DNA from: an uncultured Burkholderiales bacterium
GTDB taxonomy: Bacteria > Pseudomonadota > Gammaproteobacteria > Burkholderiales > Burkholderiaceae_C
Direction: 5' to 3'
Length of the DNA: 64,000 nucleotides
Assembly: GCA_902825995.1 (NCBI GenBank)
Contig: CADEDE010000002.1
Location: 22,538 to 86,537 of the forward strand
The notes beneath the pieces were generated by a model. The model did not search any database and was not told the origin of the DNA. It was given only the letters and a program-made list of their open reading frames with translations. A program made the translations under genes and the position numbers. Positions 43,052 to 54,099 of this stretch are shown one piece after another; within the stretch, counting starts at the first letter, position 1; every line of letters starts with the position of its first letter.

Positions 43052-44185
43052 ATGCGCCTGGCGATGGTGGCCGGCGAAGCGTCAGGCGATCTGCTCGCCG
43101 GCCTGCTGCTCAAAGGCTTGAGAGCGCGCTGGCCCGGCCTGGCCGCGGCCGGCATCGGCGGGCCGCAGATGGCGGCGCAGGGCTTCGATGCCTGGTGGCC
43201 GAGCGACAAGCTGGCCGTGCGCGGTTATGTCGAAGTGCTGCGCCACTACCGCGAGATCGTCGGCATCCGGCGCCGCTTGACGATGCGGCTGCTCGACGAA
43301 CGCCCCGACGCCTTCATCGGTGTCGATGCGCCGGATTTCAACCTCGAGCTCGAAGCCCGGCTCAAGACCGCGGGAACCCGGTCGATCCACTTCATTTGCC
43401 CGTCGATCTGGGCCTGGCGTGGCGAGCGCGTGAAGAAAATGGCGCACAGTGTCGATCATGTACTGTGCCTGTTCCCGTTCGAGCCGGCCTTGCTGGCCCG
43501 GCACGGCATTGCCGCAACCTATGTCGGCCACCCGCTGGCCGATGCGATCCCGCTCGAAGTGCCGCGGGCCGCCGCGCGCCTGGCACTGGGCTTGGCCGAC
43601 AGCGACTGCGTGGTGGCGCTGCTGCCGGGCAGTCGGCGCTCGGAGATCCAGTACATCGCGCCGCTGTTCCTCCAGGCTGCGGCGCGCCTGTACCGGCAAC
43701 GGCCGGCGCTGCGATTCGTGCTGCCGGTGGCGCCGGGGCTGCGGGCGCTGCTCGAACCGATGCTGGCGCAGCATGCAGGCGCAACACCGATCGCCTTGCT
43801 CGACGGCCGCTCGCACGACGCACTCGCGGCCTGCGACGCGACCCTGATCGCCAGCGGCACGGCCACGCTCGAAGCGGCGCTCTTCAAGCGCCCGATGGTC
43901 ATCGCCTACCGCATGAATGCGCTGAGTTGGCAGATGATGCGGCGCATGCAGTACCAAGCCTGGGTCGGCCTGCCCAACATCCTGTGTCGCGACTTCGTGG
44001 TGCCCGAACGCATCCAGGGCGACGCCGACCCAGCCCGGCTCGCCAGCGATGTGCTGGCCTGGCTCGACGCACCGGCACGGGCCGAGGCGCTACAGCAGCG
44101 CTTTACCGAACTGCACCAGCTGCTGCGGCGTGATACTGCCCGCACCGCCACCGATGCCATCGCACAAGTCCTCGGCCGAGCCTGA
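43052..44185 (+). CDS. lpxB: Lipid-A-disaccharide synthase
   Basis: A 377-residue GT19 glycosyltransferase joining UDP-diacylglucosamine and lipid [20 protein letters not shown] opens it, with [52 protein letters not shown] and [23 protein letters not shown] in order. These are all LpxB hallmarks. The 3' end overlaps rnhB by 32 bases in another frame. Confidence 0.97.
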   Translation: MRLAMVAGEASGDLLAGLLLKGLRARWPGLAAAGIGGPQMAAQGFDAWWPSDKLAVRGYVEVLRHYREIVGIRRRLTMRLLDERPDAFIGVDAPDFNLELEARLKTAGTRSIHFICPSIWAWRGERVKKMAHSVDHVLCLFPFEPALLARHGIAATYVGHPLADAIPLEVPRAAARLALGLADSDCVVALLPGSRRSEIQYIAPLFLQAAARLYRQRPALRFVLPVAPGLRALLEPMLAQHAGATPIALLDGRSHDALAACDATLIASGTATLEAALFKRPMVIAYRMNALSWQMMRRMQYQAWVGLPNILCRDFVVPERIQGDADPARLASDVLAWLDAPARAEALQQRFTELHQLLRRDTARTATDAIAQVLGRA

Positions 44186-44783
44186 GCCGCGCCGCCGGGT
44201 CTGGAGCGGGCCGGGCCTGATCGCTGGCGTCGATGAAGCCGGCCGCGGCCCGCTGGCCGGGCCGGTCGTCGCTGCCGCGGTGATCCTCGACGATCGCCAC
44301 CCGATCAAGGGTCTGCGCGACTCGAAGACGCTCGGCCCGGCGACGCGCGAGCGCCTGGCCGCCGAAGTCCGCGCCAAGGCCCTGTGCTGCAGCGTGGCCC
44401 AGGCCAGCGTCGAGGAAATCGACGGCCTGAATATCCTGCAGGCGACGCTGCTGGCGATGCGGCGCGCCGTCGAAGGGCTGCGCCTGGTGCCCAGGCGGGT
44501 GCTGGTCGATGGCAACCGCTTGCCGCTGCTGGCGATGCCGGCCGAGGCCATCGTCAGGGGCGACGCCCAGGTCGCGGCGATTTCGGCCGCGTCGATCGTC
44601 GCCAAGGTGCACCGCGATGCGCTGCTGGCCGCGTTGCACGAGGAATTTCCGGCCTACGGTTTTGCCGACCACAAGGGCTATCCGACGGCCGCACATCTGG
44701 CCGCACTGCGCGCGCATGGCGCCTGCATCGCGCATCGGCGCAGCTTTGGCCCCGTGCGCGCGGTGCTGGAGCACGCGCGGTGA
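44154..44783 (+). CDS. rnhB: Ribonuclease HII
   Basis: A 209-residue enzyme cleaving RNA in RNA-DNA hybrids and single ribonucleotides in [24 protein letters not shown] holds the first two catalytic acids; LVDGNRLP and [14 protein letters not shown] the others, and [18 protein letters not shown] is the C-terminal motif. The ATG at 44154 overlaps lpxB; a start nearer the fold is possible. Its stop overlaps the rRNA methyltransferase gene (GTGA). Confidence 0.95.
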   Translation: MPSHKSSAEPEPRRRVWSGPGLIAGVDEAGRGPLAGPVVAAAVILDDRHPIKGLRDSKTLGPATRERLAAEVRAKALCCSVAQASVEEIDGLNILQATLLAMRRAVEGLRLVPRRVLVDGNRLPLLAMPAEAIVRGDAQVAAISAASIVAKVHRDALLAALHEEFPAYGFADHKGYPTAAHLAALRAHGACIAHRRSFGPVRAVLEHAR

Positions 44784-45559
44784 GCGAGGTGGTGGACATC
44801 GCCTCGCGCGACAACCCGTTGCTGGTGCGCCTGCGCAAGCTGGCGCGCACGCCGGGTGCGTATCGCAAGCTCGGCGTGGTGTGGCTCGAAGGAGAGCACC
44901 TGTGCCAGGCGCTGCGTTGGCGCGGTCGTGCGGCGGTGCAGGCCCTGGTCAGCCAATCGGCGTGGCAACAGCCGGCCTTGCGTGAACTTGCGTCATGGGC
45001 GCCGCGCGTGGCCTGCGTGCCCGACAGCTTGTTCGCCAGCGTCAGCAGCCTCGATTCGCCGGCCGGCATCGGTTTTGCCATCGACGCGCCGGAACCCCGG
45101 GCCGCAAGACCGGGCCTGCCCAGTGTGGTGCTCGATCGTGTGCAGGACGCCGGCAATGTCGGCAGCATCTTGCGCAGCGCCTCGGCCCTGGGCTTCACGC
45201 AGGTGCTGGCGCTCGAAGGCAGCGCCGCGCTGTGGTCACCCAAGGTATTGCGTGCCGGCATGGGTGCGCACTTCGGGCTCGAGCTGGTCGAGGGTCTGGC
45301 CCAAGCGCAACTCGATGGCTTGGACCTGCCGCTGTTGGCCGGCAGCTCGCACGCCGAATGCACGCTCGACGAGGCCCAGTTGCCATTTCCCTGCGCCTGG
45401 GTTTTCGGCCATGAAGGGCAGGGGATAGCGCCTGCGCTGCTGGCGCGTTGCGCACAGACACTGCGCATCCCGCAGCCTGGCGGCGAAGAGTCGCTGAATG
45501 TCGCCGCAGCGGCGGCTATCTGTTTGTACGCGACGCGGCGCCGCGGAGGCTGGCAATGA
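44780..45559 (+). CDS. TrmH/SpoU-family RNA 2'-O-methyltransferase
   Basis: A 259-residue SPOUT methyltransferase, probably acting on rRNA. The N-terminal substrate-binding region has [25 protein letters not shown]. The knotted C-terminal domain has [37 protein letters not shown] and [23 protein letters not shown], which bind S-adenosylmethionine. GTG at 44780 overlaps the rnhB stop. Often annotated rlmB in this context, but the exact nucleotide cannot be read from sequence. Confidence 0.9.
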   Translation: MSEVVDIASRDNPLLVRLRKLARTPGAYRKLGVVWLEGEHLCQALRWRGRAAVQALVSQSAWQQPALRELASWAPRVACVPDSLFASVSSLDSPAGIGFAIDAPEPRAARPGLPSVVLDRVQDAGNVGSILRSASALGFTQVLALEGSAALWSPKVLRAGMGAHFGLELVEGLAQAQLDGLDLPLLAGSSHAECTLDEAQLPFPCAWVFGHEGQGIAPALLARCAQTLRIPQPGGEESLNVAAAAAICLYATRRRGGWQ

Positions 45560-46137
45560 GGCGTGTGGCCGTCATGGCGGCACTGGCTTGTGCCTTGGTG
45601 TCGGCTGTGGCAATGGCGCAGCCGCAGCCACCCGTGCTCAGTGTTCGGCCCGAGCCGGCGCGTGACCCGTGGTGGCAACGCGCGACGCTGGCGCCGCGTG
45701 CTACGGCCGTGCGCGGCATGCCGATCAAGCGCATCGAGCCGGCCTGGTGCGCGGCGCAGGATTTGACGCGCGAATTGTTCGGCGAAGAATTGCTGGGCCC
45801 GGCGGGCGGCAGCCCGCTCGACGGCCTGGCGTTTTCGCTCGAAGCATCGTTCGACGGCAGTAGCAAATTGCAGACTGCATTCGTCGGCGCCTACCGCCGC
45901 TGCGACGGCGAGCGCGGCCTGTTCGTCGCCATCATCGACCGGCCCGGCGAACGGCCGCGTCTGCGCTTCCTGGTCGAGGTGCCCGACCCCGGCACAGCGT
46001 TCGCGGCGCTGGCGCTCGAGCCCGACGGCACGCTGGCGGTCTGGTGGTGCGCCGCCTGCGACAACGGCCATCGTATCGCCTTCAACCGCGAGACACGAGG
46101 CTTCTACGTCGCCGGGCCCGCCACACGGCGGTATTGA
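45556..46137 (+). CDS. Hypothetical secreted protein
   Basis: A 193-residue protein I do not recognise. It begins with a clear signal peptide ([21 protein letters not shown]), then a Pro-rich stretch and a compact domain with four cysteines, including VWWCAACDNGHRIAFN near the end. The CAAC pair could bind metal or form a disulfide. Its ATG overlaps the stop of the methyltransferase gene, so it is the last gene of the supercluster. The large palindrome lies just after it. Confidence 0.7.
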   Translation: MRRVAVMAALACALVSAVAMAQPQPPVLSVRPEPARDPWWQRATLAPRATAVRGMPIKRIEPAWCAAQDLTRELFGEELLGPAGGSPLDGLAFSLEASFDGSSKLQTAFVGAYRRCDGERGLFVAIIDRPGERPRLRFLVEVPDPGTAFAALALEPDGTLAVWWCAACDNGHRIAFNRETRGFYVAGPATRRY

Positions 46138-46167
46138 GCGCCCCCAGACCTGCCGCTTCGCGTCAGG

Positions 46168-46207
46168 CCCCCCGGGCCACGAAGGGGCCCCTTCGTGGCC
46201 CGGGGGG
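46168..46207. repeat. Perfect 40-bp palindrome between convergent genes
   Basis: Two 20-base arms meet without a loop at GGGG|CCCC, centred between 46187 and 46188; all 40 bases are self-complementary. It lies in the 175-base gap between a plus-strand secreted protein and the minus-strand AttH-like gene. There is no T run on either side, so it is not a standard terminator. The rest of the gap shows no gene. Confidence 0.9.
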
Positions 46208-46312
46208 GCAAGGAAACTTGGGAGCGGCCGGGCGTTTCCCTGAGAGCACGCCCCAACCTGCCGTCGATCGCGGGCCGCTCGCCCTGTGCTGCATCGACGC
46301 AGGCCCAACCCG

Positions 46313-47404
46313 CTACAGGCGCAGCGCGCTGGCGTAGCCGGTCATCTCGAGGTAGCCCAGGCCCAGGCGCGGTCCGCCGTGGGCATTGCGCAGTTCGGCC
46401 AGGCCTTCCCAATAGACCGCGCCGGTGCTGGCGCGGCTGTCGAGTTCCTGGGCCTCGAGCAGCGCGCGGATGTCGAACGTGCCCGCCGGCGTGTGCACGC
46501 GCCAGCGCACGGGATAACGCGCGCGGGTGGCCGGGCTGGTCCAGTGCGCGAGAGGCTCGAAGCGCACCGCGTCGGCGGTGAAGGCTTGCGCGCTGCCGTT
46601 GCGCGTGCGGTGGCTGCCGCCTGCCCACATGGCGCTGCGGTCGGCCCGGCGCAGGGCAAAGGCGGTGAGGGCGCCGCCGTCGGCCAGGTTGATGCCGATC
46701 CAGTCCCAGCCGACCGCGCCATCGGGCATCAGCGACTCGCTCCATTCGTGATCGAACCAGGCCCTGCCGCGCACAGGGCGTGCTCTGCCGGCGTGTCGCA
46801 GTTCGCCGCTGACCGCGAGTTGCGGTTGGCTGTAGTAGTGGCTGGCGTTTGCCCGATCGGGGCCTTTGCGGCTGAAGCCGGCATCGCCTTGCAGCAGCAA
46901 CGGCTGGGTCGGCGCGAGGCTCAGACGGTAGGCGAAGCCGGCGGCCGTGTCGCCGAGCGAGGCGCGGTAGGCGCTGTCGTTGCGCTCGAAACGCCAGTCG
47001 CCGATGTGCACCCGCGTATCGCCCCGCGCGGCGGCTGCGCGCGGGGCGCGTTCGTCGTCATTCCAGCGCGCGATGCGTTCGGCATGCAGCAGGCGCTGCG
47101 CCGCCAGGTCGGTGAGGGCGGCGTGCGCAAACAACAACTGGCGCGCAGCGAAGCGGCTGGCCAGGCCGGCAGCCAGGCCGGTGCGTGAGCGAAAGAAGGT
47201 GAGCTGGAAGCCGAAGGCCGGTGCATCGCCGGGAGCTTGCGCATCGTGCAGCCAGCCGGCGGCGTACCACCACTCGGTGCGCGTGTCGGGGTGCGCGCCG
47301 TGGTCGCGCGGGAAGGCTAGGGCGCGCGGCGCGACGCCGGTCTGGGCCTGCACGCACTGCGGCGCAATACAGGCCAGGGCCAGCAGGCCGCGCCGCGCGA
47401 TCAC
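46313..47404 (-). CDS. AttH/CrtC-like lipocalin-fold secreted protein
   Basis: A 363-residue protein of the AttH/carotenoid 1,2-hydratase-like family. FPRDHGAHPDTRTEWWYAAGWL, GFQLTFFRSR, RGRAWFDHEWSES and GWDWIGINLADGGALTAFALR are the family's signatures. The N-terminus (IARRGLLALACIAPQCVQAQ) looks like a signal peptide. The start is GTG at 47404, overlapping the permease stop (GTGA). In related genomes this family sits with an FtsX-type ABC transporter, as here. The substrate is unknown; carotenoid chemistry is not supported by context. Confidence 0.85.
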   Translation of the reverse strand: MIARRGLLALACIAPQCVQAQTGVAPRALAFPRDHGAHPDTRTEWWYAAGWLHDAQAPGDAPAFGFQLTFFRSRTGLAAGLASRFAARQLLFAHAALTDLAAQRLLHAERIARWNDDERAPRAAAARGDTRVHIGDWRFERNDSAYRASLGDTAAGFAYRLSLAPTQPLLLQGDAGFSRKGPDRANASHYYSQPQLAVSGELRHAGRARPVRGRAWFDHEWSESLMPDGAVGWDWIGINLADGGALTAFALRRADRSAMWAGGSHRTRNGSAQAFTADAVRFEPLAHWTSPATRARYPVRWRVHTPAGTFDIRALLEAQELDSRASTGAVYWEGLAELRNAHGGPRLGLGYLEMTGYASALRL

Positions 47405-49914
47405 CAGTCTTCCTTGACTGCGGCCACGGCGTCCTGCGACGCGGCCGCGCGTGCACTGAGGGCCGCCGTTGCGCTGCCCGCCAGCAGCACCGCGGCGCAC
47501 AGGCTCGCCAGCCGCCCCCACGGCAGCAGCAGTTCCATCGTCCAGTGAAAACTTTGTGGATTGACCACGTGGACCAAGACCACCGCCACCGCCAAGCCGA
47601 GGACCAGGCCGGCCAGCGCGCCGGCCGCGGTCCAGGCCGCCCCTTCACCGGCGACGACGCCGACGATCTGTGCCCGCGTCAGGCCCAGGTGCGCGAGCAG
47701 GCCGAACTCGCGCCGCCGTGCCAGCACCTGGGCCGAAAAGCTGGCGGCGATGCCGGTCAGGCCGATCGCGATCGCCACCGCCTGCAGGTAGTAGGTGACG
47801 GCGAAGCTGCGGTCGAAGATCGACAACGACAATGCGCGCAACTGCGTCGGCGCCGCGAAGTCGAGCAGCGCGGGCTCGCCGGCCAAGCTGCGCACAGCGC
47901 GTTGCACCTCGTCGCTGCGCGCGCCAGGCGCCAGCCACAGCGCGAGATCGTTGCTACGCCGGTCACCGGTCAAATGCTGGTAGGTGGCGCTGTCGATCGC
48001 GATCGCGCCGAACTGGCGCGCGTAGTCGCGCCACACACCGAGCACCTGCACCTTGACGACGGCGCTGTCGCTGCCGATCGGCAAGTCCAGGGTCTGGCCC
48101 GGCCCGGCGTCGTACAGCGCCGCCGTCGCTTCGCTGACATAGACGCCCGGCATCGCACCGCTGGCCGGCAGCGCCGCTGCCAACAGCGGCAGCCTGCGCG
48201 CCGGATCGGCCAGGGGCCGGGCGATCAGGCTCACCGCCGGCCGGGCCGGATCGAGCGTCAGCGCGCGCGTGCGCGAGGCTTCCATGCGCGCGACGCCGGG
48301 CAGCGCGGCCACGCCTGTCGCAAAGCCCGGCGGCAGGAAGGCCTGGTCGCTGGCTGCGCTGCCGGCCGCTGTGCGCACATACAGATCGGCCGGCAGCACC
48401 GTGTCGAGCCAGCCCGAAACGCCTTCGCGAAAGCTGGCCACCATGACCGTCAACGCGACGGCCAGGGCCAGGCTGGCAACGACGCCGGCCACAGCCACCG
48501 TGGCCGCGTCGCGTTCATGGCGCGCGCGTTGCAGGGCCAGCAGGGCGAGCGGCGCGGTCGGCAACGCAGCGCGCCTGAGCAGGGCATCGATCAAGCTCGG
48601 CACGCAGGCGATACCGCCGACCAGCAGCAGCGCTACCGCGGCGTAGGCGGCGATCGGCAGGCCGCCGATCGGCGGCACCCAGGCCAGCAGTGCGCCGGCC
48701 GCGAGCAGCAGTGGCCCGCGCCACCATGGCGCGGCGGCCTGCGGCGACCCACCGAGTCCTTTCAAGGCCTGCGCCGGTGCGAGGGCGGTGGCCTGGCGTG
48801 CCGGCAGCCAGCCACCGACGAGTGCGGCCACCGTTCCGAGCGCCGCGAAGGCCAGCGCACCGGGCCAGGAGAAGGCCAGCGCCGGGGCGACGCCGGGGAA
48901 GTAGCCGCCACCGAGGTCGCCGGCCAGCCATTGCAGGCCGGCCTGGGCCAGCAGCGTGCCGGCGCCGACGCCGATCGCGCTGCCGACCACGCCGAGCACG
49001 GCGCATTCGGCCAGCACCAGTCGCCCGCGCTCCGCGCCAGCCAGGCCGAGCACGCCGAGCAACGCCAGGCCGGGCGTGCGCTGCGCCACGGCCAGGGCCA
49101 ATACCGAAAAGACCAGGAAGGCGCCGACCAACAGCGCCACCAGCGCCAGCACCGTGAGGTTGACGCGGTAGGCGCGCGAGACCTGGGCCATGCGCTGTGT
49201 CGCGTCGTCAGCCGCGGCAAGCGTCCAGCCCGGCGGCAGCTCGGTTGCCAGTGACGCCACGCGCGCGCCCGCGGCCAGGCGCAGGTCGATGCGTGTCAGG
49301 CGCCCGTTAAAACCGAAATGCGTTTGCGCGCCCGCAATGTCGATCATGGCCAGCGCGGCGCCGCCAGCGGCCACCTGGCCGGCCACGCGCAGTGCCACGG
49401 TGGCGAGACCGTGCTGCACCTGCAGCGTGTCGCCGGGCTTCACGGCCAGGCGCTGTTGTGCGCTGGCGTTGACGAAGATCGCATCGGGGTCGAGAGTGAC
49501 CGAACGATCGCTGCCTGCGACTGCACGAGGCAGCAGCGCGGGCGCGACGGCCGCGACCTGCAAGCCATCGACGCCGACCAGCTTCAGCGCAATGCGCTGG
49601 CCGTTGCGACCGATCGCGACGCTGTCGATCTCGACAACCGGGCTGGCCAGCGCGATGGCCGCGTTCGAGGCCAGCGCATCGGTGAGCGCGTCGTCGCAGC
49701 CTTCGCGCCGCGTGCAGACCAGCGCTGCGTCGGGCTCGCCGTTGGCGGCGCGCACCGCGGCCGAAAATTCGGCCAGCGCCGACTGGTTGATCAGGTGCAC
49801 TGAGAACGCGAGCGCCACACCGAGTGCCACGGCCAGCAAGGCCAGCCCCTGGCGCAGCGGGTGGGCGCGCCACTCGGGCAGCGTGAGTGCGCGCAGCAGG
49901 GCCCAGGTGTTCAT
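47401..49914 (-). CDS. FtsX/MacB-type ABC transporter permease
   Basis: An 837-residue membrane protein with two FtsX-like halves. The first helix is LRQGLALLAVALGVALAFSVHL, followed by a periplasmic domain, helices near residues 250-400 (LTVLALVALLVGAFLVFSVLALAVA), a second periplasmic domain, and a closing FtsX block (ARRREFGLLAHLGLTRAQIVGVVAGEGAAW). ATG 49914 begins the first conserved segment; an ATG 13 codons upstream is less likely. No ABC ATPase gene adjoins it, so the energising subunit must be encoded elsewhere. Confidence 0.88.
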   Translation of the reverse strand: MNTWALLRALTLPEWRAHPLRQGLALLAVALGVALAFSVHLINQSALAEFSAAVRAANGEPDAALVCTRREGCDDALTDALASNAAIALASPVVEIDSVAIGRNGQRIALKLVGVDGLQVAAVAPALLPRAVAGSDRSVTLDPDAIFVNASAQQRLAVKPGDTLQVQHGLATVALRVAGQVAAGGAALAMIDIAGAQTHFGFNGRLTRIDLRLAAGARVASLATELPPGWTLAAADDATQRMAQVSRAYRVNLTVLALVALLVGAFLVFSVLALAVAQRTPGLALLGVLGLAGAERGRLVLAECAVLGVVGSAIGVGAGTLLAQAGLQWLAGDLGGGYFPGVAPALAFSWPGALAFAALGTVAALVGGWLPARQATALAPAQALKGLGGSPQAAAPWWRGPLLLAAGALLAWVPPIGGLPIAAYAAVALLLVGGIACVPSLIDALLRRAALPTAPLALLALQRARHERDAATVAVAGVVASLALAVALTVMVASFREGVSGWLDTVLPADLYVRTAAGSAASDQAFLPPGFATGVAALPGVARMEASRTRALTLDPARPAVSLIARPLADPARRLPLLAAALPASGAMPGVYVSEATAALYDAGPGQTLDLPIGSDSAVVKVQVLGVWRDYARQFGAIAIDSATYQHLTGDRRSNDLALWLAPGARSDEVQRAVRSLAGEPALLDFAAPTQLRALSLSIFDRSFAVTYYLQAVAIAIGLTGIAASFSAQVLARRREFGLLAHLGLTRAQIVGVVAGEGAAWTAAGALAGLVLGLAVAVVLVHVVNPQSFHWTMELLLPWGRLASLCAAVLLAGSATAALSARAAASQDAVAAVKEDW

Positions 49915-49995
49915 GCTTCGTGCAGAGCTATTTTTGGACTGAGCAGAACCCATACGCCAAGCGGGTGAAGAAGGCCGGCATCGGGTTGCAGCCGT

Positions 49996-50697
49996 TCAGC
50001 AGGCGAGGGCCAGCGCCTGCAACGGCCGCTGCGACGCAGCATCGGTGACCACGAAGACCACCCGGCGGGCGCTGCCGCTGGCCTGCGGCAGCGTCAGGCT
50101 CAACTGCCTGGCGCCGCGCGCGGCCCAGGCCTCGACCGGCTGGTACAGCGTGACGACATGGTCGTGCCTGAGCGCCTGGCCGGCGTTCTCGCCGGCGCGC
50201 ACGCGCGTGTGGTGGCCATCTTCGAGCACCGCCCAATAGCCGGCCAGGCGATCGCTGTCGGCGTCGATGGTGGCCGTGACCGTCTGGCCCTCGCGCTTCA
50301 AGGCCAGCGCCACCGCGCTGGTCGGCAGGCGTGTCGGTGAGCTGCCGCTCCAGTGGCGCAGGTCACGACCGTTCAACAGCACCTGGGGCGTATAGACATA
50401 GCCCGCACCGCTGCTCTGCGCCAAGCGGTGCTGGCGCTCCGTGAGGGCCGGCGTGGCGAAGCGGTCGGGCCAGCCCAGGCGGTCCCAGTAGTTGACATGG
50501 AAGGCCAGCGCGATCACATCGCTGCGGTCCTTCAATGTTGACAGCCAGCGATCGGCCGGCGGGCAGGAGCTGCAACCCTCCGAGGTGTACAGCTCGACGA
50601 TCGCCGGCGGCTGGGCGGCCGAGCGCAACTCGCAGCTTTGGGCCGCGGCGGCGGGTACCAGGGCCAGGAACAAGGCGGTGCTGTTGAGTGAATTCAT
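49996..50697 (-). CDS. DUF1223 secreted thioredoxin-fold-like protein
   Basis: A 233-residue DUF1223 protein. A signal peptide (STALFLALVPAAAAQS) is followed by IVELYTSEGCSSCPPADRWL, whose CSSC resembles a thioredoxin-type active site. LAFHVNYWDRLGWPDRFATPALTERQ and YTPQVLLNGRD are diagnostic for the family. The C-terminal half is beta-rich. A GGAG site precedes the ATG at 50697. The role is not established; a redox function is inference. It diverges from the flavoprotein gene. Confidence 0.88.
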   Translation of the reverse strand: MNSLNSTALFLALVPAAAAQSCELRSAAQPPAIVELYTSEGCSSCPPADRWLSTLKDRSDVIALAFHVNYWDRLGWPDRFATPALTERQHRLAQSSGAGYVYTPQVLLNGRDLRHWSGSSPTRLPTSAVALALKREGQTVTATIDADSDRLAGYWAVLEDGHHTRVRAGENAGQALRHDHVVTLYQPVEAWAARGARQLSLTLPQASGSARRVVFVVTDAASQRPLQALALAC

Positions 50698-50776
50698 GCT
50701 CGGCTCCGGCTGTGTGGCGATGCCGCTTGGTCGTGCAGCGCGGCCAATCTTGACACGCATGGCACCATCGCGCCTC

Positions 50777-52027
50777 ATGAGCGACGAAGCCTCGGTGTCC
50801 ACGTCCCTGCCTGCCGTGGTCATCGGTGGCGGCCCGGCCGGCCTGATGGCCGCCGAGGTGCTGGCCGCAGGCGGCGCGAGGGTCGAGCTGTTCGACGCGA
50901 TGCCTTCGGTCGGGCGCAAATTCCTGCTCGCCGGCAGGGGCGGCTTGAACCTCACCCACAGCGAAGCGCTGCCGGCGTTCGTCTCGCGCTACGGCGCGCG
51001 CGCCCCGCAGGTGGCGCAATGGCTGCAAGCGCTGTCGCCGCAGGCCCTGCGCGATTGGGCGGCGGCGCTCGGTATTCAGACTTTCGTCGGCAGCTCGGGC
51101 CGTGTTTTCCCGATCGATCTGAAAGCGGCGCCCCTGTTGCGCGCCTGGCTGCACCGCCTGCGCGAGCGCGGCGTCGTTTTCCACATGCGCCAGCGCTGGC
51201 TCGGATGGGACGCCGACGGCGCCTTGCGCTTCGCGTCAGCGCAGGGCGCGCGCCGCGTCAACGCCAGCGTCGCCGTGCTGGCCCTCGGCGGTGCGAGCTG
51301 GCAGCGCCTGGGCTCCGACGGCGCCTGGTGGCCGTGGCTGCGCGAACGCGGCGTTGACGTGGCGCCACTGCGACCGGCCAATGGCGGTTTTGCGATCGCC
51401 TGGAGTGAACACCTGCGCCAGCGCCATGCCGGTGCGCCGATCAAGCCGGTCGTGCTGCGCTTCGAGGGCTGCCAGCCACCGTTTGAACGGCAAGGCGAAT
51501 TCGTGCTCAGCGATTACGGCATCGAAGGCAGCCTGGTCTATGCCGCCAGCGCCAGCTTGCGCGATGCGATCGAGCGCGACGGCCAGGCCAGGCTGACGCT
51601 CGACCTGCTGCCGGCCTTCGACGCCGCCCGCGTGCGGCGCGAAGTGGCGCACCCGCGCGGCTCGCGCAGCCTGGCCTCGCACCTGAAGAGCCGCCTCGGG
51701 CTGGCCGGGGCGAAGATGGCGCTGCTGCACGAGCTGCTGGCGCGCGAGGCGCTGGCCGACCCGGCGCGGCTGGCGGCCGCCATCAAGGCCCTGCCGCTGA
51801 CCGTGACGTCGCCGCGCCCGATCGACGAAGCCATCAGCAGCGCCGGCGGCGTCAGGCTCGAAGCGCTCGACGAGCAGTTGATGCTGCGCGTCATGCCCGG
51901 CGTATTCTGTGCCGGTGAAATGCTCGACTGGGAGGCGCCCACCGGCGGCTACCTGTTGCAGGCCTCGATGGCCAGCGGCCGCGTCGCCGGGCAGGGCGCC
52001 CTGGGCTGGATCGGTCGCCGCCCATGA
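50777..52027 (+). CDS. BaiN/HI0933-type NAD(P)/FAD-dependent oxidoreductase
   Basis: A 416-residue flavoprotein of the HI0933/BaiN family (TIGR03862-like). The N-terminal Rossmann motif is AVVIGGGPAGLMAAEVLAAGG; KFLLAGRGGLNLTHSE and SSGRVFPIDLKAAPLL are signature segments. The C-terminal FAD motif is MPGVFCAGEMLDWEAPTGGYLLQASMASG (read in pieces). The start is ATG 50777 or ATG 50759. The physiological substrate is not known. It converges with argG, 22 bases away. Confidence 0.88.
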   Translation: MSDEASVSTSLPAVVIGGGPAGLMAAEVLAAGGARVELFDAMPSVGRKFLLAGRGGLNLTHSEALPAFVSRYGARAPQVAQWLQALSPQALRDWAAALGIQTFVGSSGRVFPIDLKAAPLLRAWLHRLRERGVVFHMRQRWLGWDADGALRFASAQGARRVNASVAVLALGGASWQRLGSDGAWWPWLRERGVDVAPLRPANGGFAIAWSEHLRQRHAGAPIKPVVLRFEGCQPPFERQGEFVLSDYGIEGSLVYAASASLRDAIERDGQARLTLDLLPAFDAARVRREVAHPRGSRSLASHLKSRLGLAGAKMALLHELLAREALADPARLAAAIKALPLTVTSPRPIDEAISSAGGVRLEALDEQLMLRVMPGVFCAGEMLDWEAPTGGYLLQASMASGRVAGQGALGWIGRRP

Positions 52028-52049
52028 TGGCTGAAATGCGTCGCCTGGG

Positions 52050-53652
<1,603 letters not shown>

Positions 53653-53669
53653 GTCAACCTTTGCGTCAA

Positions 53670-53798
53670 TGCCACCAATATGTGTCCAATTTTCCCCTGC
53701 CACTCTGCCGACCCGCAATTGCGCACGCTGGTGCAATTCGAGCTGACAGTTACGGCGACCAGAACGTCATTCACATCGAACTCGTAGATCGCATCCAT
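53670..53798 (-). pseudogene. Diverged copy of the fumarase C-terminal end
   Basis: Read on the minus strand, 43 codons starting MDAIYEFDVNDVLVAV and continuing TSVRN, EWQGKIGHILVA match the last 43 codons of the fumarase at 54345-54482 without a gap, about 60% identical residues and no internal stop. The frame then runs on into LTQRLT and stops. Upstream it is cut by the end of the toxin gene. It has no start and no active-site residues. It is therefore a remnant, in the same orientation as the intact gene, 680 bases away. Confidence 0.85.
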
Positions 53799-54097
53799 CA
53801 CACGCTGGGCTCGTTTTCCCGTGACGCGTGCCAGAACGCGATCACTTCAAGGTAGTTGCCCCTCGGGCAGTAGTAGATGAAGTACTTTGTACGTGCCAGG
53901 TACAAGCGCCTCGTTTCCGGCGCGCGAGCATTTTCCACCTTGCTTCCGATGCCCGGTTGTTCGACCAGAGCGTCGATCGCTGCCGCAAGATCCGACTCGA
54001 TGGCGCCCGGCGCAGCGGGACGGTTCTCTCGCCACCAGTCTGTGGCCTTCAGAATTTCGCGCTCAGCGCGCGGCTTGATGCGGGCAATCAGCGCCAC
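53798..54097 (-). CDS. RelE/ParE-family toxin
   Basis: A 99-residue protein with the RelE/ParE fold pattern: IKPRAEREILKATDWWRENRP, then AAAIDALVEQPGIGSKVEN, then RRLYLARTKYFIYYCPRGNYLEVIAFWHASR. The order of helix pair, RTKYFIYY strand and AFWHASR end is typical of ParE-type toxins. Whether it inhibits gyrase or cuts mRNA is not visible. The start is GTG at 54097, two bases after the antitoxin stop. Its stop lies exactly where the fumarase-like remnant begins. Confidence 0.85.
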   Translation of the reverse strand: MALIARIKPRAEREILKATDWWRENRPAAPGAIESDLAAAIDALVEQPGIGSKVENARAPETRRLYLARTKYFIYYCPRGNYLEVIAFWHASRENEPSV

Positions 54098-54099
54098 GC

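Noticed and set aside
46313..47404. Carotenoid hydratase and a carotenoid pathway
   Set aside because: The family similarity is real, but the coupled gene is an FtsX-type permease and no carotenoid genes are present.
49915..49995. Remnant gene in the gap between the permease and the DUF1223 gene
   Set aside because: A short minus-strand frame ending FFTRLAYGFCSVQK is present, but I can tie it to no family and it has no start of its own.
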